From an uncultured Clostridia bacterium (lineage in GTDB: Bacteria > Bacillota > Clostridia > TANB77 > CAG-508): 42,892 bases of DNA. Below the pieces are notes generated by a model. The model was not told where the DNA came from. It saw only the letters and a list, made by a program, of their open reading frames with translations, and searched no databases. Positions within the stretch are counted from its first letter, which is position 1. Every line of letters starts with the position of its first letter. Location of the stretch: contig CATJWN010000045.1 of assembly GCA_949745595.1 (NCBI GenBank), positions 1-42,892 of the forward strand, written 5' to 3'. Shown here one piece after another: positions 1 through 9,600 of this stretch. The translations under genes were made by a program, and so were the position numbers.

Positions 1-98
1 TAATCACACCAATCGCTATTGAAAAAGGACTAAGATTCGCTATCCGTGAAGGTGGTAGAACAGTAGGTTCTGGTGTAGTTTCTGATATTATTGAATAA
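1..98 (+). CDS. tuf: Elongation factor Tu, C-terminal end (partial)
   Basis: The reading frame entering from the left edge (first full codon at 3) encodes the last 31 residues of EF-Tu, ending in [20 protein letters not shown] and TAA. This matches the highly conserved end of domain 3, which contacts aminoacyl-tRNA. The rest of the gene lies outside the window. It is followed at once by a strong terminator, so tuf is the last gene of its operon. Confidence 0.95.
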   Translation, partial: ITPIAIEKGLRFAIREGGRTVGSGVVSDIIE

Positions 99-116
99 TA
101 TTTAGGATTATATATT

Positions 117-146
117 AAGAGTTCTCTTTTGAGAACTCTTTTTTTA
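117..146 (+). terminator. Intrinsic terminator of tuf
   Basis: A perfect 9-bp stem (AGAGTTCTC, 118-126, with GAGAACTCT, 131-139) with a TTTT loop is followed by a run of T. It lies 19 bases after the tuf stop codon. The remaining DNA to position 277 holds no gene that I can see, only an AT-rich hairpin (192-199 with 211-218). Confidence 0.9.
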
Positions 147-277
147 TCTTCGACACTATTGACTTTTTAATGATATTAAATGTACAATCAGTATATATGT
201 CGAAAGATTGCATATATATTTTATCAGAGAAGTTAGAAAATATAATCTGAATTAGTGGTCAATTTTGTAAAAAACTA

Positions 278-306
278 TTGCTTTTTTTTGGGAAAGCATT
301 TAAAAT
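278..306 (+). promoter_or_regulatory. SigA-type promoter of plsX
   Basis: TTGCTT (278-283) and TAAAAT (301-306) are separated by 17 bases. The predicted start of transcription, about 313, falls inside the inverted repeat at 311-338. A second TATAAT at 321-326 has no good -35 partner. Confidence 0.55.
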
Positions 307-310
307 ATTA

Positions 311-338
311 ATGTCTAATATATAATATTAATAGACAT
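311..338 (+). promoter_or_regulatory. Inverted repeat at the plsX transcription start, candidate repressor operator
   Basis: ATGTCTA (311-317) and TAGACAT (332-338) form a perfect 7-bp inverted repeat around an AT-rich centre, just downstream of the predicted -10 box and 20 bases before the start codon. In many Firmicutes plsX and acpP belong to the fatty-acid regulon of FapR, whose operators are inverted repeats near the start of transcription. The bases do not closely match the Bacillus FapR box as I remember it, so naming the regulator would be a guess. Confidence 0.4.
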
Positions 339-357
339 AGTTTAAGGGGGAAAAAAT

Positions 358-1377
358 TTGATAATATTATTAGATGCAATGGGTGGAGATAATGCACCAG
401 ATGCAACAATTAAAGGTGCAGTGAAAGCTGCAAAAGAAGTTAAGTCACAAATTGTACTTATAGGAAATGAACAGATAATTAACAATAAAGCTAAAGAATT
501 TTTTGGGAAAGATACTATAACTGAAGTTGCAAGCAATATTTCTATAAGGCATACTACAGAGACTATAGAAATGTGTGAGATACCTACACAAGCTATAAAA
601 GCTAAAAAAGATTCTTCAATGGTAGTTGGTTTTAAAATGCTAAAAGAAGGTGAAGGAGATGTATTTATATCTGCTGGAAATTCAGGAGCATTACTTACAG
701 GGGCTACACTATTAGTAGGAAGAATAAGGGGAATAGATAGACCAGCTATAGCGCCACTTCTTCCAGCTTATGGAAAGAGTTTCTTACTTATGGATGCAGG
801 TGCAAATACAAATTGCAAGCCAATTAATTTAGTGCAATTTGCACAAATGTCGACTATTTACTTAAAAAATACTTTAGGTATTGAAAGTCCAAAAGTTGGA
901 TTATTGAATATAGGAACTGAAGAGACAAAAGGAAATGACTTAGTAAAAGAAACTTTCCAAATTTTAAATGAACATGCAGAAGAATATGGTGTTAATTTCG
1001 TAGGAAATGTTGAAGGAAGAGATTGTTTCTCAGGTGAAATTGACAGTGTTATAACAGATGGATTTACTGGAAATGTTTTCCTTAAGACACTTGAAGGCGT
1101 TGGAAAAATGGTAAAAAGAAACTTAACAGAAAGTTTAAAAAGAAACATATTCACTATGATAGGTTCAATTCCTTGTATGCCAGCTATAAAAAGATTTGCA
1201 AAAACTATGGATTATAAAGAATATGGTGGAGCATTATTCTTAGGAGTTAAGAAGCCAGTAGTAAAAGCACATGGAAGTAGTGACGAGTATTTGTTTTATT
1301 TTACTATCAAACAAGCTGAGAGATTTGTTGAGAGTAAGGCTGTAGATAAAATGATAGAAGAATTTGAAAAAAAATAA
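358..1377 (+). CDS. plsX: Phosphate acyltransferase PlsX
   Basis: PlsX converts acyl-ACP and phosphate to acyl-phosphate, the first step of phosphatidic acid synthesis in most Gram-positive bacteria. It is a peripheral membrane enzyme. The 339-residue protein has the usual family length and the diagnostic start ILLDAMGGDNAPDATIKGAV, followed by ISAGNSGALLTGA near residue 100, MDAGANTNCKP and VITDGFTGNVFLKT further on. The start is TTG at 358, seven bases after the AAGGGGG ribosome site (344-350). It precedes acpP, as expected, but fapR and the fab genes are not in view. Recognition is certain. Confidence 0.97.
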   Translation: MIILLDAMGGDNAPDATIKGAVKAAKEVKSQIVLIGNEQIINNKAKEFFGKDTITEVASNISIRHTTETIEMCEIPTQAIKAKKDSSMVVGFKMLKEGEGDVFISAGNSGALLTGATLLVGRIRGIDRPAIAPLLPAYGKSFLLMDAGANTNCKPINLVQFAQMSTIYLKNTLGIESPKVGLLNIGTEETKGNDLVKETFQILNEHAEEYGVNFVGNVEGRDCFSGEIDSVITDGFTGNVFLKTLEGVGKMVKRNLTESLKRNIFTMIGSIPCMPAIKRFAKTMDYKEYGGALFLGVKKPVVKAHGSSDEYLFYFTIKQAERFVESKAVDKMIEEFEKK

Positions 1378-1385
1378 AGAAACAC

Positions 1386-1414
1386 TTGACATTTTATGTT
1401 GTATATAATAAAAA
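1386..1414 (+). promoter_or_regulatory. Possible promoter of acpP
   Basis: A perfect TTGACA lies at 1386-1391. At 17 bases spacing the -10 would be TAAAAA (1409-1414). A better TATAAT (1404-1409) is only 12 bases away, too close. An extra promoter for the very abundant acyl carrier protein is plausible, but the -10 is ambiguous. Confidence 0.4.
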
Positions 1415-1454
1415 TAATTATATAGTAATATCTTTGAAAAGGAGGTAAACTAAT

Positions 1455-1694
1455 ATGAGTACTGAAGAAGTATTTGAAAAGGTAAAAGCTATAATTGTAG
1501 AACAATTAGGTGTTGCAGATACATCTGTTGAAATGGATTCATCTTTTATAGACGATTTAGGAGCTGACTCATTAGATATTGTTGAATTAGTTATGGCTTT
1601 AGAAGAAGAATTTGATTTAGAAATTCCAGATACTGATGCTGAAAAAGTAGTTACAGTTGGAGATGTAGTAGACTATATCAAAGAAAATGTATAA
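1455..1694 (+). CDS. acpP: Acyl carrier protein
   Basis: The 79-residue acidic protein carries the growing acyl chain in fatty acid synthesis and serves PlsX with acyl-ACP. It has the phosphopantetheine attachment motif [18 protein letters not shown]; the serine of DSL (around residue 38) is the modified residue. Length and acidity are typical. An AAGGAGG site at 1439-1445 precedes the ATG. It sits 77 bases after plsX and ends at a strong terminator, so plsX-acpP form a two-gene unit with a possible second promoter for acpP. coaD, which makes the cofactor precursor, lies far downstream in the same window. Confidence 0.97.
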   Translation: MSTEEVFEKVKAIIVEQLGVADTSVEMDSSFIDDLGADSLDIVELVMALEEEFDLEIPDTDAEKVVTVGDVVDYIKENV

Positions 1695-1713
1695 TTTAGC
1701 ATTAGAATAAAAT

Positions 1714-1767
1714 AAAATCGGGTGTATATGTTATTTAGTTTATAAATAATATATATACCCGATTTTT
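1714..1767 (+). terminator. Intrinsic terminator of plsX-acpP
   Basis: A long stem pairs the AAAATCGGGTGTATAT arm from 1714 with its near-perfect complement ending at about 1765, followed by T residues. The loop is AT-rich. It contains one of the few CGG triplets in non-coding DNA (1719-1721), so CGG is not avoided as a DNA word. Confidence 0.8.
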
Positions 1768-1786
1768 AGTTACCTAAACTTTATTC

Positions 1787-1815
1787 TTGAAAAAAATTAC
1801 CAAAAGAGATATAAT
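1787..1815 (+). promoter_or_regulatory. SigA-type promoter of rnc
   Basis: TTGAAA (1787-1792) and a consensus TATAAT (1810-1815) are exactly 17 bases apart. Transcription should start near 1822, within the AAGGAGG ribosome site (1821-1827), giving an unusually short leader of about 14 bases. Confidence 0.7.
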
Positions 1816-1835
1816 AGAAAAAGGAGGAAAAAAAC

Positions 1836-2507
1836 TTGAATTTAGAAGTATTTGAAAAAGAAATTGGATATATATTTACAGACAAAAATTTACTAAAGAA
1901 AGCGTTAACACATACATCTTATGCGTATGAAAAAAAAGTAGATAGTTATGAAAGATTAGAATATCTTGGAGATAGCATATTAGAATTTATAGCTAGTAAG
2001 TATTTATACCAGAACTACAAAAATTTATCAGAAGGAGAAATGACTAAAGTTAGAGCATATTCAGTATGTGAAGATAGTCTTTACACTGTTGCAGTTAAGC
2101 ATAATTTTAGTGATTTCTTGTTTTTAGGCAAGAGTGAGCAATTATCACATGGAACTAAAAAGGCTATACTTGCAGATACGGTAGAAGCTGTTATTGCAGC
2201 AATATATTTAGATTCTAATTTGGAAAACGCTGAAAAATTTATTCTAAATAATATTACAGAGCAAATTGAGTATGCTTCTAAGAATGTTGGATTGAAAGAT
2301 TATAAAACTACTTTACAAGAGAAATTACAAGTACATGGGGATGTTTCAATAAAATATAATATTATTTCTGAAAAAGGTCCAGATCATAACAAAGAGTTTA
2401 CTGCTGAAGTTGTAATTAATGGAAAGAAAATGCAAACTGGAGTTGGTAAAAGTAAAAAATTAGCAGAGATGGAAGCTGCTAGAAAGACTTTAGAAGATAT
2501 AAAATAA
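1836..2507 (+). CDS. rnc: Ribonuclease III
   Basis: RNase III cuts double-stranded RNA in rRNA maturation and mRNA decay. The 223-residue protein has the nuclease signature YERLEYLGDSILEFI (about residues 38-52), with the metal-binding Glu and Asp, then the second acidic cluster AILADTVEAVIAAIYLD. A double-stranded RNA binding domain fills the C-terminal third, ending KLAEMEAARKTLEDIK. Length is standard. The start is TTG at 1836, eight bases after AAGGAGG. The next gene follows after 11 bases and is probably cotranscribed. In many Clostridia rnc is followed by the same radical SAM gene and then smc; smc is not present here. Confidence 0.96.
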   Translation: MNLEVFEKEIGYIFTDKNLLKKALTHTSYAYEKKVDSYERLEYLGDSILEFIASKYLYQNYKNLSEGEMTKVRAYSVCEDSLYTVAVKHNFSDFLFLGKSEQLSHGTKKAILADTVEAVIAAIYLDSNLENAEKFILNNITEQIEYASKNVGLKDYKTTLQEKLQVHGDVSIKYNIISEKGPDHNKEFTAEVVINGKKMQTGVGKSKKLAEMEAARKTLEDIK

Positions 2508-2518
2508 AGGAGCAAGAT

Positions 2519-3574
2519 ATGAAAAAACAGTACATTATTCCGATATTTGTGCCACATTTAGGTTGTCCTAATGAGTGTACTTTTTGTAATCAGCGAAAGA
2601 TTAGTGGTCAGCAAAAAAACGTAACAGAAGAAGATGTGAAAACTACTATTGAATATTATTTAGATAGTTTCAAAGATAAAGATTCTAAAGTTGAAGTTGC
2701 ATTTTTTGGTGGCAGTTTTACAGCGATAGATAGTGATTTACAAGAAAGACTTTTAAAAGCAGCTTATAAATATATATTAGAAAAAAAGGTACATAGTATA
2801 AGAGTTTCAACGAGACCAGATTGTATAGATAAAGAAGTTTTAAAAAGACTTAAAAGATATAAAGTAAAGACAATAGAGCTTGGAGTACAATCTACTAATA
2901 ATTATATATTAGATAAATGCAAAAGAGGACATACTTTTGAGGATGTAAAAAGAGCTTCTAGACTTATTAGATGGTATGGATTTACTTTAGGACATCAAGT
3001 GATGGTAGGACTTCCAGAAAGTACAGCGTTGGATGAGTTAAATACTGCAAAAGACTTAGCAAAATTAAAACCTAAGATAGTTAGAATTTATCCAGTTTTA
3101 GTAATACGAGGGACTGAGCTTGAGAGAGATTACTTAGAAGGTCTTTATGAACCTTTATCAGTAGAGCAAGCTGTTGAAAGATGTAAAGATTTATGCTATT
3201 TCTTTAATAAAAAGAGGATTAAAGTTATAAGAATAGGGCTTCAGAATACAGATACTATTTGTGATCCAAGCAAAGCTGGTAGTGATGTTGTTGCAGGTCC
3301 ATATCATGAAACTTTTAGACAATTAGTAGAGTCTTCAATGTATTATGATAATATTGTTGAGAAAATAAAGAAGTTCAACACTAAAGTAAAGGAAGTAGAA
3401 GTAAAAGTTAATCCTCAAAATGTTAGCAATGTAGTTGGCTTTAAAAAGCAGAATATTTCAAAACTTAAAGATACTTATGACGTTGATGTTTTGATTAAGA
3501 TGGATGAAAAATGTCCTCAAAGCAAGATAGAAGTTGCTGTTACTAAGAGATATCAAGATTTTATTGATGAATAA
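2519..3574 (+). CDS. Radical SAM protein, Elp3-like family
   Basis: This 351-residue protein has the radical SAM cluster motif CPNECTFCN with cysteines at 16, 20 and 23, and the SAM-binding FFGGSFTAID near residue 60. The sequence resembles the Elp3-like radical SAM domain (MKKQYIIPIFVPHLGCPNEC) found next to rnc in many Clostridia, where it is often called a putative Fe-S oxidoreductase. There is no acetyltransferase domain as in true Elp3. The substrate is unknown; tRNA modification is a guess from the family name. It is translationally close to rnc (11-base gap with AAAGGAG). Confidence 0.8.
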   Translation: MKKQYIIPIFVPHLGCPNECTFCNQRKISGQQKNVTEEDVKTTIEYYLDSFKDKDSKVEVAFFGGSFTAIDSDLQERLLKAAYKYILEKKVHSIRVSTRPDCIDKEVLKRLKRYKVKTIELGVQSTNNYILDKCKRGHTFEDVKRASRLIRWYGFTLGHQVMVGLPESTALDELNTAKDLAKLKPKIVRIYPVLVIRGTELERDYLEGLYEPLSVEQAVERCKDLCYFFNKKRIKVIRIGLQNTDTICDPSKAGSDVVAGPYHETFRQLVESSMYYDNIVEKIKKFNTKVKEVEVKVNPQNVSNVVGFKKQNISKLKDTYDVDVLIKMDEKCPQSKIEVAVTKRYQDFIDE

Positions 3575-3585
3575 TTTTAAAAAAC

Positions 3586-3616
3586 ACACCTATACTAAGT
3601 TTATAGGTGTATTTTT
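3586..3616 (+). terminator. Terminator-like hairpin that also holds the yitT ribosome site
   Basis: ACACCTATA (3586-3594) pairs perfectly with TATAGGTGT (3602-3610), followed by ATTTTT. It looks like the terminator of rnc and the radical SAM gene. The T-run ends directly at the ATG of the next gene, and the only ribosome-site-like sequence for that gene, AGGTG (3605-3609), is inside the 3' arm of the stem. Confidence 0.7.
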
Positions 3617-4453
3617 ATGAGTGAAAAAATTAAAGATTTTATTTTAATAACTATAGGTTGTGTTATTGCAGGAGTAGGTACTGCATTATTCTTACTGCCT
3701 AATAAATTATCAAGTGGAGGATTTGCAGGTATTGCAACAATATTATATTACTTTTTAAATATTCCTATGGGTATTTCAATAATTGTAATGAATATTCCAC
3801 TTTTTATTATAAGCTATTTTAGATCAGGTAAAGGTTTTCTAGTAAAAAGTATATATGCAACTTTTTTATATTCGGAAATAATAGATATATTAAGTAGAAT
3901 AGAAACTTTTACAGAAGATAGGTTCTTGGATAGTATTTATGGTGGAATTTTAATAGGAATTGGACTGGGGTTAGTTTTTAAGGCTAGAGCTTCAACTGGT
4001 GGAACAGATCTTATAGTGCAGATAATAAGGAGCTTTTCAAATAAGATAAGAACTTCTAATACTTTAGCTATTATGGATGGAGTTATTGTACTGTTAAATT
4101 TGATATTTTTCAGACAAATAGAGATAGGTTTATACTCTGCCATAGCCATTTTTATAATAGGAAAAATGATTGACTTAGTTTTTGAAGGTATAAACTTTAG
4201 TAAAATGCTTTATATTGTATCAGACAGATATGAAGAAATTTCAGAGATAATAAATGTAGAAATCGAGAGCGGTTCAACAGGGTTATATGGGAAAGGAATG
4301 TTTACTTCAAAAGAAAGAACTATACTTATGTGTGTTACTAAGAGAAGAAATGTTATGACTATAAAGAATTTAGCCTTAGAAATAGATCCGAATGCTTTTA
4401 TTATTATAACAGATGCAAGAGAAGTTTATGGTTTGGGATTTAAGGAGGAATAA
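3617..4453 (+). CDS. YitT family membrane protein (DUF161/DUF2179)
   Basis: The 278-residue protein starts with a block of about five membrane segments (FILITIGCVIAGVGTALFLL to roughly residue 170) containing the family motif FKARASTGGTDLIVQ. It ends with a soluble DUF2179 domain (VSDRYEEISEIINVEIESGS to the end). This is the usual architecture of the YitT/YqfU group, a Firmicutes family whose transport substrate is unknown. The ATG at 3617 is the only start that keeps the first membrane segment. It has no free ribosome site, since the best candidate is in the preceding hairpin. Confidence 0.88.
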   Translation: MSEKIKDFILITIGCVIAGVGTALFLLPNKLSSGGFAGIATILYYFLNIPMGISIIVMNIPLFIISYFRSGKGFLVKSIYATFLYSEIIDILSRIETFTEDRFLDSIYGGILIGIGLGLVFKARASTGGTDLIVQIIRSFSNKIRTSNTLAIMDGVIVLLNLIFFRQIEIGLYSAIAIFIIGKMIDLVFEGINFSKMLYIVSDRYEEISEIINVEIESGSTGLYGKGMFTSKERTILMCVTKRRNVMTIKNLALEIDPNAFIIITDAREVYGLGFKEE

Positions 4454-4468
4454 AATTTGAAATTTCCA

Positions 4469-4497
4469 TTGCTAAATAAATGCAAATGTATTAAAAT
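4469..4497 (+). promoter_or_regulatory. Promoter of the ogg-udg operon
   Basis: TTGCTA (4469-4474) and TAAAAT (4492-4497) are 17 bases apart, 29 bases before the ogg start. This is the only good promoter I see before the terminator at 12381, so it probably drives six genes. Confidence 0.6.
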
Positions 4498-4525
4498 ATA
4501 GTTGTGATAATAGAGGAGTTGGAAA

Positions 4526-5398
4526 ATGGAGCAGACATTTATTTTAAAAAATCCAGATAGCTTTAATTTAGTACACATTTTTGAATGTGGGCAATGTTTT
4601 AGATGGAATATAGAAGCAGATGAAAGCTATACAGGTGTTATAAAAGCAGGCGTTATAAATGTAAAACAAGAAGGAAAAGACTTTGTTTTTACTGGTAATG
4701 TAGAGGGAAATTTACAAGATATAATAAGAGATTATTTTGATTTAGATACTGATTATGCTAAAATAAAAGAAAGACTAAGCAAAGTGGACGAGTATTTAAA
4801 GATGAGTATAGAGTTTGGGGATGGAATAAGGATTTTAAATCAAGACTTATGGGAGTGTATAATTTCTTTTATAATATCTGCCAATAACAATATACCAAGA
4901 ATTAAAAAGATAATAGATAGAATATCAAAGGCTTATGGTAAAAAAGTTGTTTTTAGAGGTGAAGAATACTATTTATTTCCAAGTGTAGAAGAGCTTTCAA
5001 AGGCTAGCATAGAAGACTTAAGGGGAATAGGGCTTGGTTTCAGGGATAAAAGAGTATATAATACAACTAGAATTATTAAAGAAGATAAAGCTTTGCTTGA
5101 TAATTTAAAACAGGAAAAAAGCTTAGAAAAGGTTGAGGAAGAGCTTTTAAAACTAGATGGAGTTGGAGAAAAAGTGGCAAATTGTATAATGCTTTTTTCA
5201 TTAAAGAGATTTGATGTTTTTCCAATTGATGTTTGGGTTAGAAGAGTTATGAACGACTTATATATACATAATGAAGATGAGGAGAAAGTTAGCAAAAGAG
5301 AAATAAAGAAATTAGCAGAAGAGAAATTTTTTGAGTTACCAGGACTTGCACAACAATATTTATTTTATTGGAAAAGAGAGCAAGGAAAGGGAGCATAG
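4526..5398 (+). CDS. ogg: 8-oxoguanine DNA glycosylase, OGG1 family
   Basis: The enzyme removes 8-oxoguanine from DNA and cuts the strand through its lyase activity. The 290-residue protein has the OGG N-terminal domain (FECGQCFRWNIE, residues 19-30) and the helix-hairpin-helix GPD domain. The latter includes NQDLWECIISFIISANNNI near 105-123, the catalytic lysine K216 in GVGEKVANC, and the catalytic aspartate D235 in FPIDVWVRRV. Length fits the bacterial OGG family. It is the first gene of an operon that also holds a uracil-DNA glycosylase and the AddB recombination nuclease, giving a base-excision and break-repair theme. Confidence 0.93.
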   Translation: MEQTFILKNPDSFNLVHIFECGQCFRWNIEADESYTGVIKAGVINVKQEGKDFVFTGNVEGNLQDIIRDYFDLDTDYAKIKERLSKVDEYLKMSIEFGDGIRILNQDLWECIISFIISANNNIPRIKKIIDRISKAYGKKVVFRGEEYYLFPSVEELSKASIEDLRGIGLGFRDKRVYNTTRIIKEDKALLDNLKQEKSLEKVEEELLKLDGVGEKVANCIMLFSLKRFDVFPIDVWVRRVMNDLYIHNEDEEKVSKREIKKLAEEKFFELPGLAQQYLFYWKREQGKGA

Positions 5399-5413
5399 AA
5401 TTGGAGGTTATAA

Positions 5414-6655
5414 ATGGGCAAAAGAGATAATTTAGCTGCTGGATTAATGACAGTGTTTATTATAACTATATTATTGCTTACAGCCTATTTCTGTGTAGAT
5501 ATTTTTGGTATTATTGATGTTCCTAAAAATTTAAGTTTGACTAGGTTTTTTGTAAATACTTCAGAGGAGATTATAGCAACAAGGCCAGTTGACGAATTAG
5601 TAGTTACACAAGACAATATTGATGAATGGATTAATGGTTCTACAAGTACTGATAATGAGAATGAAAGCGATAATAGTGAAGAGGAAGAACCATTAGAAAT
5701 TATCGAGAGAATTATACCAGAGGTGCAGGAGCCAGTAAACCATGTTACAGAAGAACAAGAGTTTGTAGTTATACCACCTAAAAAGTCAAATGCTACGAAT
5801 AAAATGTATTATTATCAATTAGACATATATGGAAAAATGATTTATGATAGGGTTTATGATAATATAGAAAGACTTAAAACAGGTACATATACAGTAGAAT
5901 TTGATACTTTATTTAATGATTTACTACATGAAGAAGGTGGAGATACTATTTTAGAGCAAGCTTTTCAGTTTGGAATTAATGCACTTTTATTTGATCATCC
6001 AGAAATATTTTTCTTAGATATAACAAAAATGTATATGTCTACAGAAATTACAAGCTTTGGACCACTTAAAACTTATAGAGTTTCAATAGGAAATTTAAAA
6101 GGAGAAACCTATTTATCAGAGTCATTTTTTACTGAGCAATCAGTTAATGTAGTTAATGAAATGCTAGAAACTGTTAAATCAAACGTGAAAAGCACAACAG
6201 TAGAGGGCAATACTTATGATATAGTAAGAACAGTACATGATTATTTGATAGATACTATAGACTATGATAAGACTTTATCAAAAGATAACATATACAATAT
6301 TTATGGAGCATTAATAAATAGAGAAGCAGTTTGTGAGGGATATGCAAAATCATTGAAATACATATTAGATGATTTTGGAATTCCTTGTGTAATTGTTTGT
6401 GGAATAGGGCAGAATTCTAATGGTGAAACAGAAAGCCATGCTTGGAATTATGTAAAAATAGAAGATGACTGGTATGCTGTTGATGCTACTTGGGATGATC
6501 CAGTTATTGTAGGAGATGGTTATGTTTCACAAAATGTATTTACTAAGTATTTCTTAAAAGGAGCAAGAGACTTTTTTATAGATCATACAGAAGATGGAAA
6601 AATAGTTGATGATGCAAGTTTTATATATCCAACATTAAGTGAAGATAATTATTAA
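5414..6655 (+). CDS. Membrane-anchored transglutaminase-like protein
   Basis: The 413-residue protein has one N-terminal membrane segment (MTVFIITILLLTAYFCVDIF, residues 12-31), an acidic low-complexity stretch around 80-120, and a C-terminal transglutaminase-like cysteine protease fold. The triad is visible: C307 in AVCEGYAKSLKYIL, H342 in ESHAWNYVKI and D357 in YAVDATWDDP. The catalytic domain should face outside. Bacterial members often act as peptidases or crosslinkers in the envelope; the substrate here is unknown. It follows ogg by 15 bases with GGAGG at its ribosome site, and addB follows after 8 bases. Confidence 0.85.
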   Translation: MGKRDNLAAGLMTVFIITILLLTAYFCVDIFGIIDVPKNLSLTRFFVNTSEEIIATRPVDELVVTQDNIDEWINGSTSTDNENESDNSEEEEPLEIIERIIPEVQEPVNHVTEEQEFVVIPPKKSNATNKMYYYQLDIYGKMIYDRVYDNIERLKTGTYTVEFDTLFNDLLHEEGGDTILEQAFQFGINALLFDHPEIFFLDITKMYMSTEITSFGPLKTYRVSIGNLKGETYLSESFFTEQSVNVVNEMLETVKSNVKSTTVEGNTYDIVRTVHDYLIDTIDYDKTLSKDNIYNIYGALINREAVCEGYAKSLKYILDDFGIPCVIVCGIGQNSNGETESHAWNYVKIEDDWYAVDATWDDPVIVGDGYVSQNVFTKYFLKGARDFFIDHTEDGKIVDDASFIYPTLSEDNY

Positions 6656-6663
6656 GGAGAAAT

Positions 6664-9600
6664 ATGAAGTTTAACTTAGTTTATGGCAAAAGTGGAAGCG
6701 GGAAGAGCAAAACTATATATGAAGATTTAAGAAATAAGATAGGTACTGGAAGTATCTATCTTATTGTGCCTGAGCAAAGTAATTTAACTGCAGAACAGAA
6801 CTTATTTAAGCTAACAGGAGAAAATACGCTTTTAAATGTAGAAGTACTTACTTTAAGTAGAATGGCAACAAGAGTTATGGAAAAAGTAGGTGGGAAATTA
6901 TATACTAGATTATCTAAAATTGGTAAGAGTATGTTAATATATGATATCTTGACAAAGGAAAAGAAAAATTTAAAGTTTTTAGGTAAATCAGATAAGAATA
7001 TTGATATAGTTCGGAAATATGCTTACAGAGCTAAAGAAACATAATATTGATATTGATAAGGTACTAAATACCGATTTTGAAGATGAGTATATGAGACTTA
7101 AATTAGAAGATGTTGGTATTATATATAAGGAATATGAACAAAGAATTAGTGATAAATTTATTGATGAAAATGATAGTATGAATATTTTAAGGGAGTCTTT
7201 AGAATATACTGATATGTTTAAAGATAGCCTTATATATATTGATGATTTTTTAGGTTTTACTGTTCAGGAGTATGGTGTTTTTGAAGAACTTTTAAAAGTA
7301 TGTAGAGAAATTACAGTTACTGTTTGTATGGACGACCTAGAAAATTATACAAAACTAGAAGAGGACATTTTCTATTTTAATAAAAAGTTTGCAAGAAAGC
7401 TTTTAGAAATTGCGGAAGCAAATAATGCTGAAATTAATAAAGTTAAATTAGATAAAATACATAGATTTAAAAGTCTGGAACTTGCTTTTTTAGAGCAAAC
7501 TTTATCTGAAAATGGGAAAGCTAGATATAATAAGCCAGTAGAAAATATAGAATTATTTTTATCAAATAATTCATATTCTGAAATGGAATATGTAGCAAAA
7601 AAAATCCTTGAATTAGTTAGGCAAGGTGAACTTAGATATAATGAGATTGGTATTGTTACTAAAAATATAGATGGATATGTAGAAGATGCTAAGGCAGTTT
7701 TTGACAAGTATGAGATACCTTTATTTATTGATAGTAAAAAAGAATTAAATCAAAATATTTTAATAAAATATATAATAGCTTTACTAGATATATTTTCAAA
7801 GAATTGGTCTTATGATGCAGTGTTTGATTATTTAAAAATAGGACTACATGAGTTTGATATTGGGGATATTTATGAACTTGAAAATTATTGTAAAAAGTGG
7901 GGAATAAAAGGAAACAAATGGTATGCTCGTGAGTTTAATTATGAGCCAATAAATGATGTGCAAGAAAGATTAGAAAAGATTAGAAAACAAATTGTTACAT
8001 CGCTTATGAACCTAAAAAATAGTGTATCAGAAAATAGAACAGTTTTTGAAATTACTAAAAGTCTATATAATTTTCTAATAGAAAATAAAGTAGATGAAAT
8101 CTTAGATAAAAAGATTAAGAAATTTGGGTTATTGGAAATATCAGACGAGTACAATACTAGCTATAAAATTTTGATAAGTGTACTTGATGAATTGGTGTTA
8201 TTATTTAAAGACGATAAAGTTACTTTTGATAAGTATAAGGAACTTCTACAAACTGGAATTAAAAACAGTGAGCTTGGAATAATTCCTGCAACACAGGATC
8301 AAGTAGTGCTTGGAGATACTGAGCGTTCAAGAAGCAGAAAAACTAAAATTTTATTTATTATAGGTATTAATGATGGTGTATTTCCAGCAAAATCAAAAGA
8401 AGAGGGATTTTTAAATGATAGTGATAGAGAAAAGCTTTTAAGCAAAGGTTTTGAAATTGCGAAATCTTCTACAGAGCTTTTATATGAAGAGCAATTTAAT
8501 ATCTACAGGACTTTTACTACTCCTGAAGAAAAATTATTTTTGTCTTATGCATCAAGTGATAAGGATGGAGCATCACTAAGACCTTCTATATTAATAAAAA
8601 AAATGAAAATTGCTTTTCCTAAATTAGTCCAAAAAAGTGATATATTAGGTGTAGAGCATAAATTTAGTAATGAGAGAGCAAGTTTTGAAGAAGCACTTAA
8701 AGTTTATAAAGAGTTTTTAGAAGGAAATGAGATATCAGAGGACTGGTCAGAAGTTATAAGATATTTTTATATAAATCGAAAGGATGAATTTTTATCTACA
8801 ATTAGTGGATTTGATTATAATAATTTACCAGAGAAAATATCGGAAGAAAATATTGATAAACTTTATGGTGAAAAGTTAAGAACGAGTGTATCAAGGTTAG
8901 AAGCTTATAGAAAATGTCCATTTTCTTTTCATTTAACTTATGGACTTAAATTAAAAGAAAACCCAGAGCTTAAAATGATGTCAATAGATACAGGTTCTTT
9001 TATGCACGAAGTTATTGACGATTTATTTAGGAGAATAGATAAGAGTGGTAGTTCTATAACTAAGTTGGCAGATAAAGATATAGAAGAATTAACTTTGAAG
9101 ATTATAGAAGAAGTATTACAAGTTCCAAAATATTATACTTTTTCTAGTACAGCTAAGTTTAGGACACTTACTAGAAATTTAAAAAAAGTAGTACTAAAAT
9201 CAGTAGAGTATATTGTATATACTATAAAAAACAGTGATTTTAAGGTTTTGGGACATGAGATAGAATTTAATAACACCAGCGAATTTAAGCCTATTCAAAT
9301 GTCTCTTTTTGAGGATAAATCTTTGGAGATTACGGGAAAGATTGACAGAGTTGATTTAGGCAAAATAGGCGATAAACAATATGTTAGAGTAATTGACTAT
9401 AAATCTTCAAATAGAGAATTAGATGTAAAACAGGTAGAAGCAGGACTTCAAATACAGTTAGTGACTTATATAGATGCTTTGACAGAGCAAAAAGATTATG
9501 AAGCAAGTGGACTTTTGTATTTAGGACTAATTGATAATATATATAAGGCAACTAAAAATACAGAAGATACAGATTTAATAGAAGCAGAAATAAGAAAAGC

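Noticed and set aside
192-218. Hairpin TATATATG/CATATATA upstream of plsX
   Set aside because: It is made of AT repeats only and has no link to a gene or terminator; such hairpins are expected by chance in this base composition.
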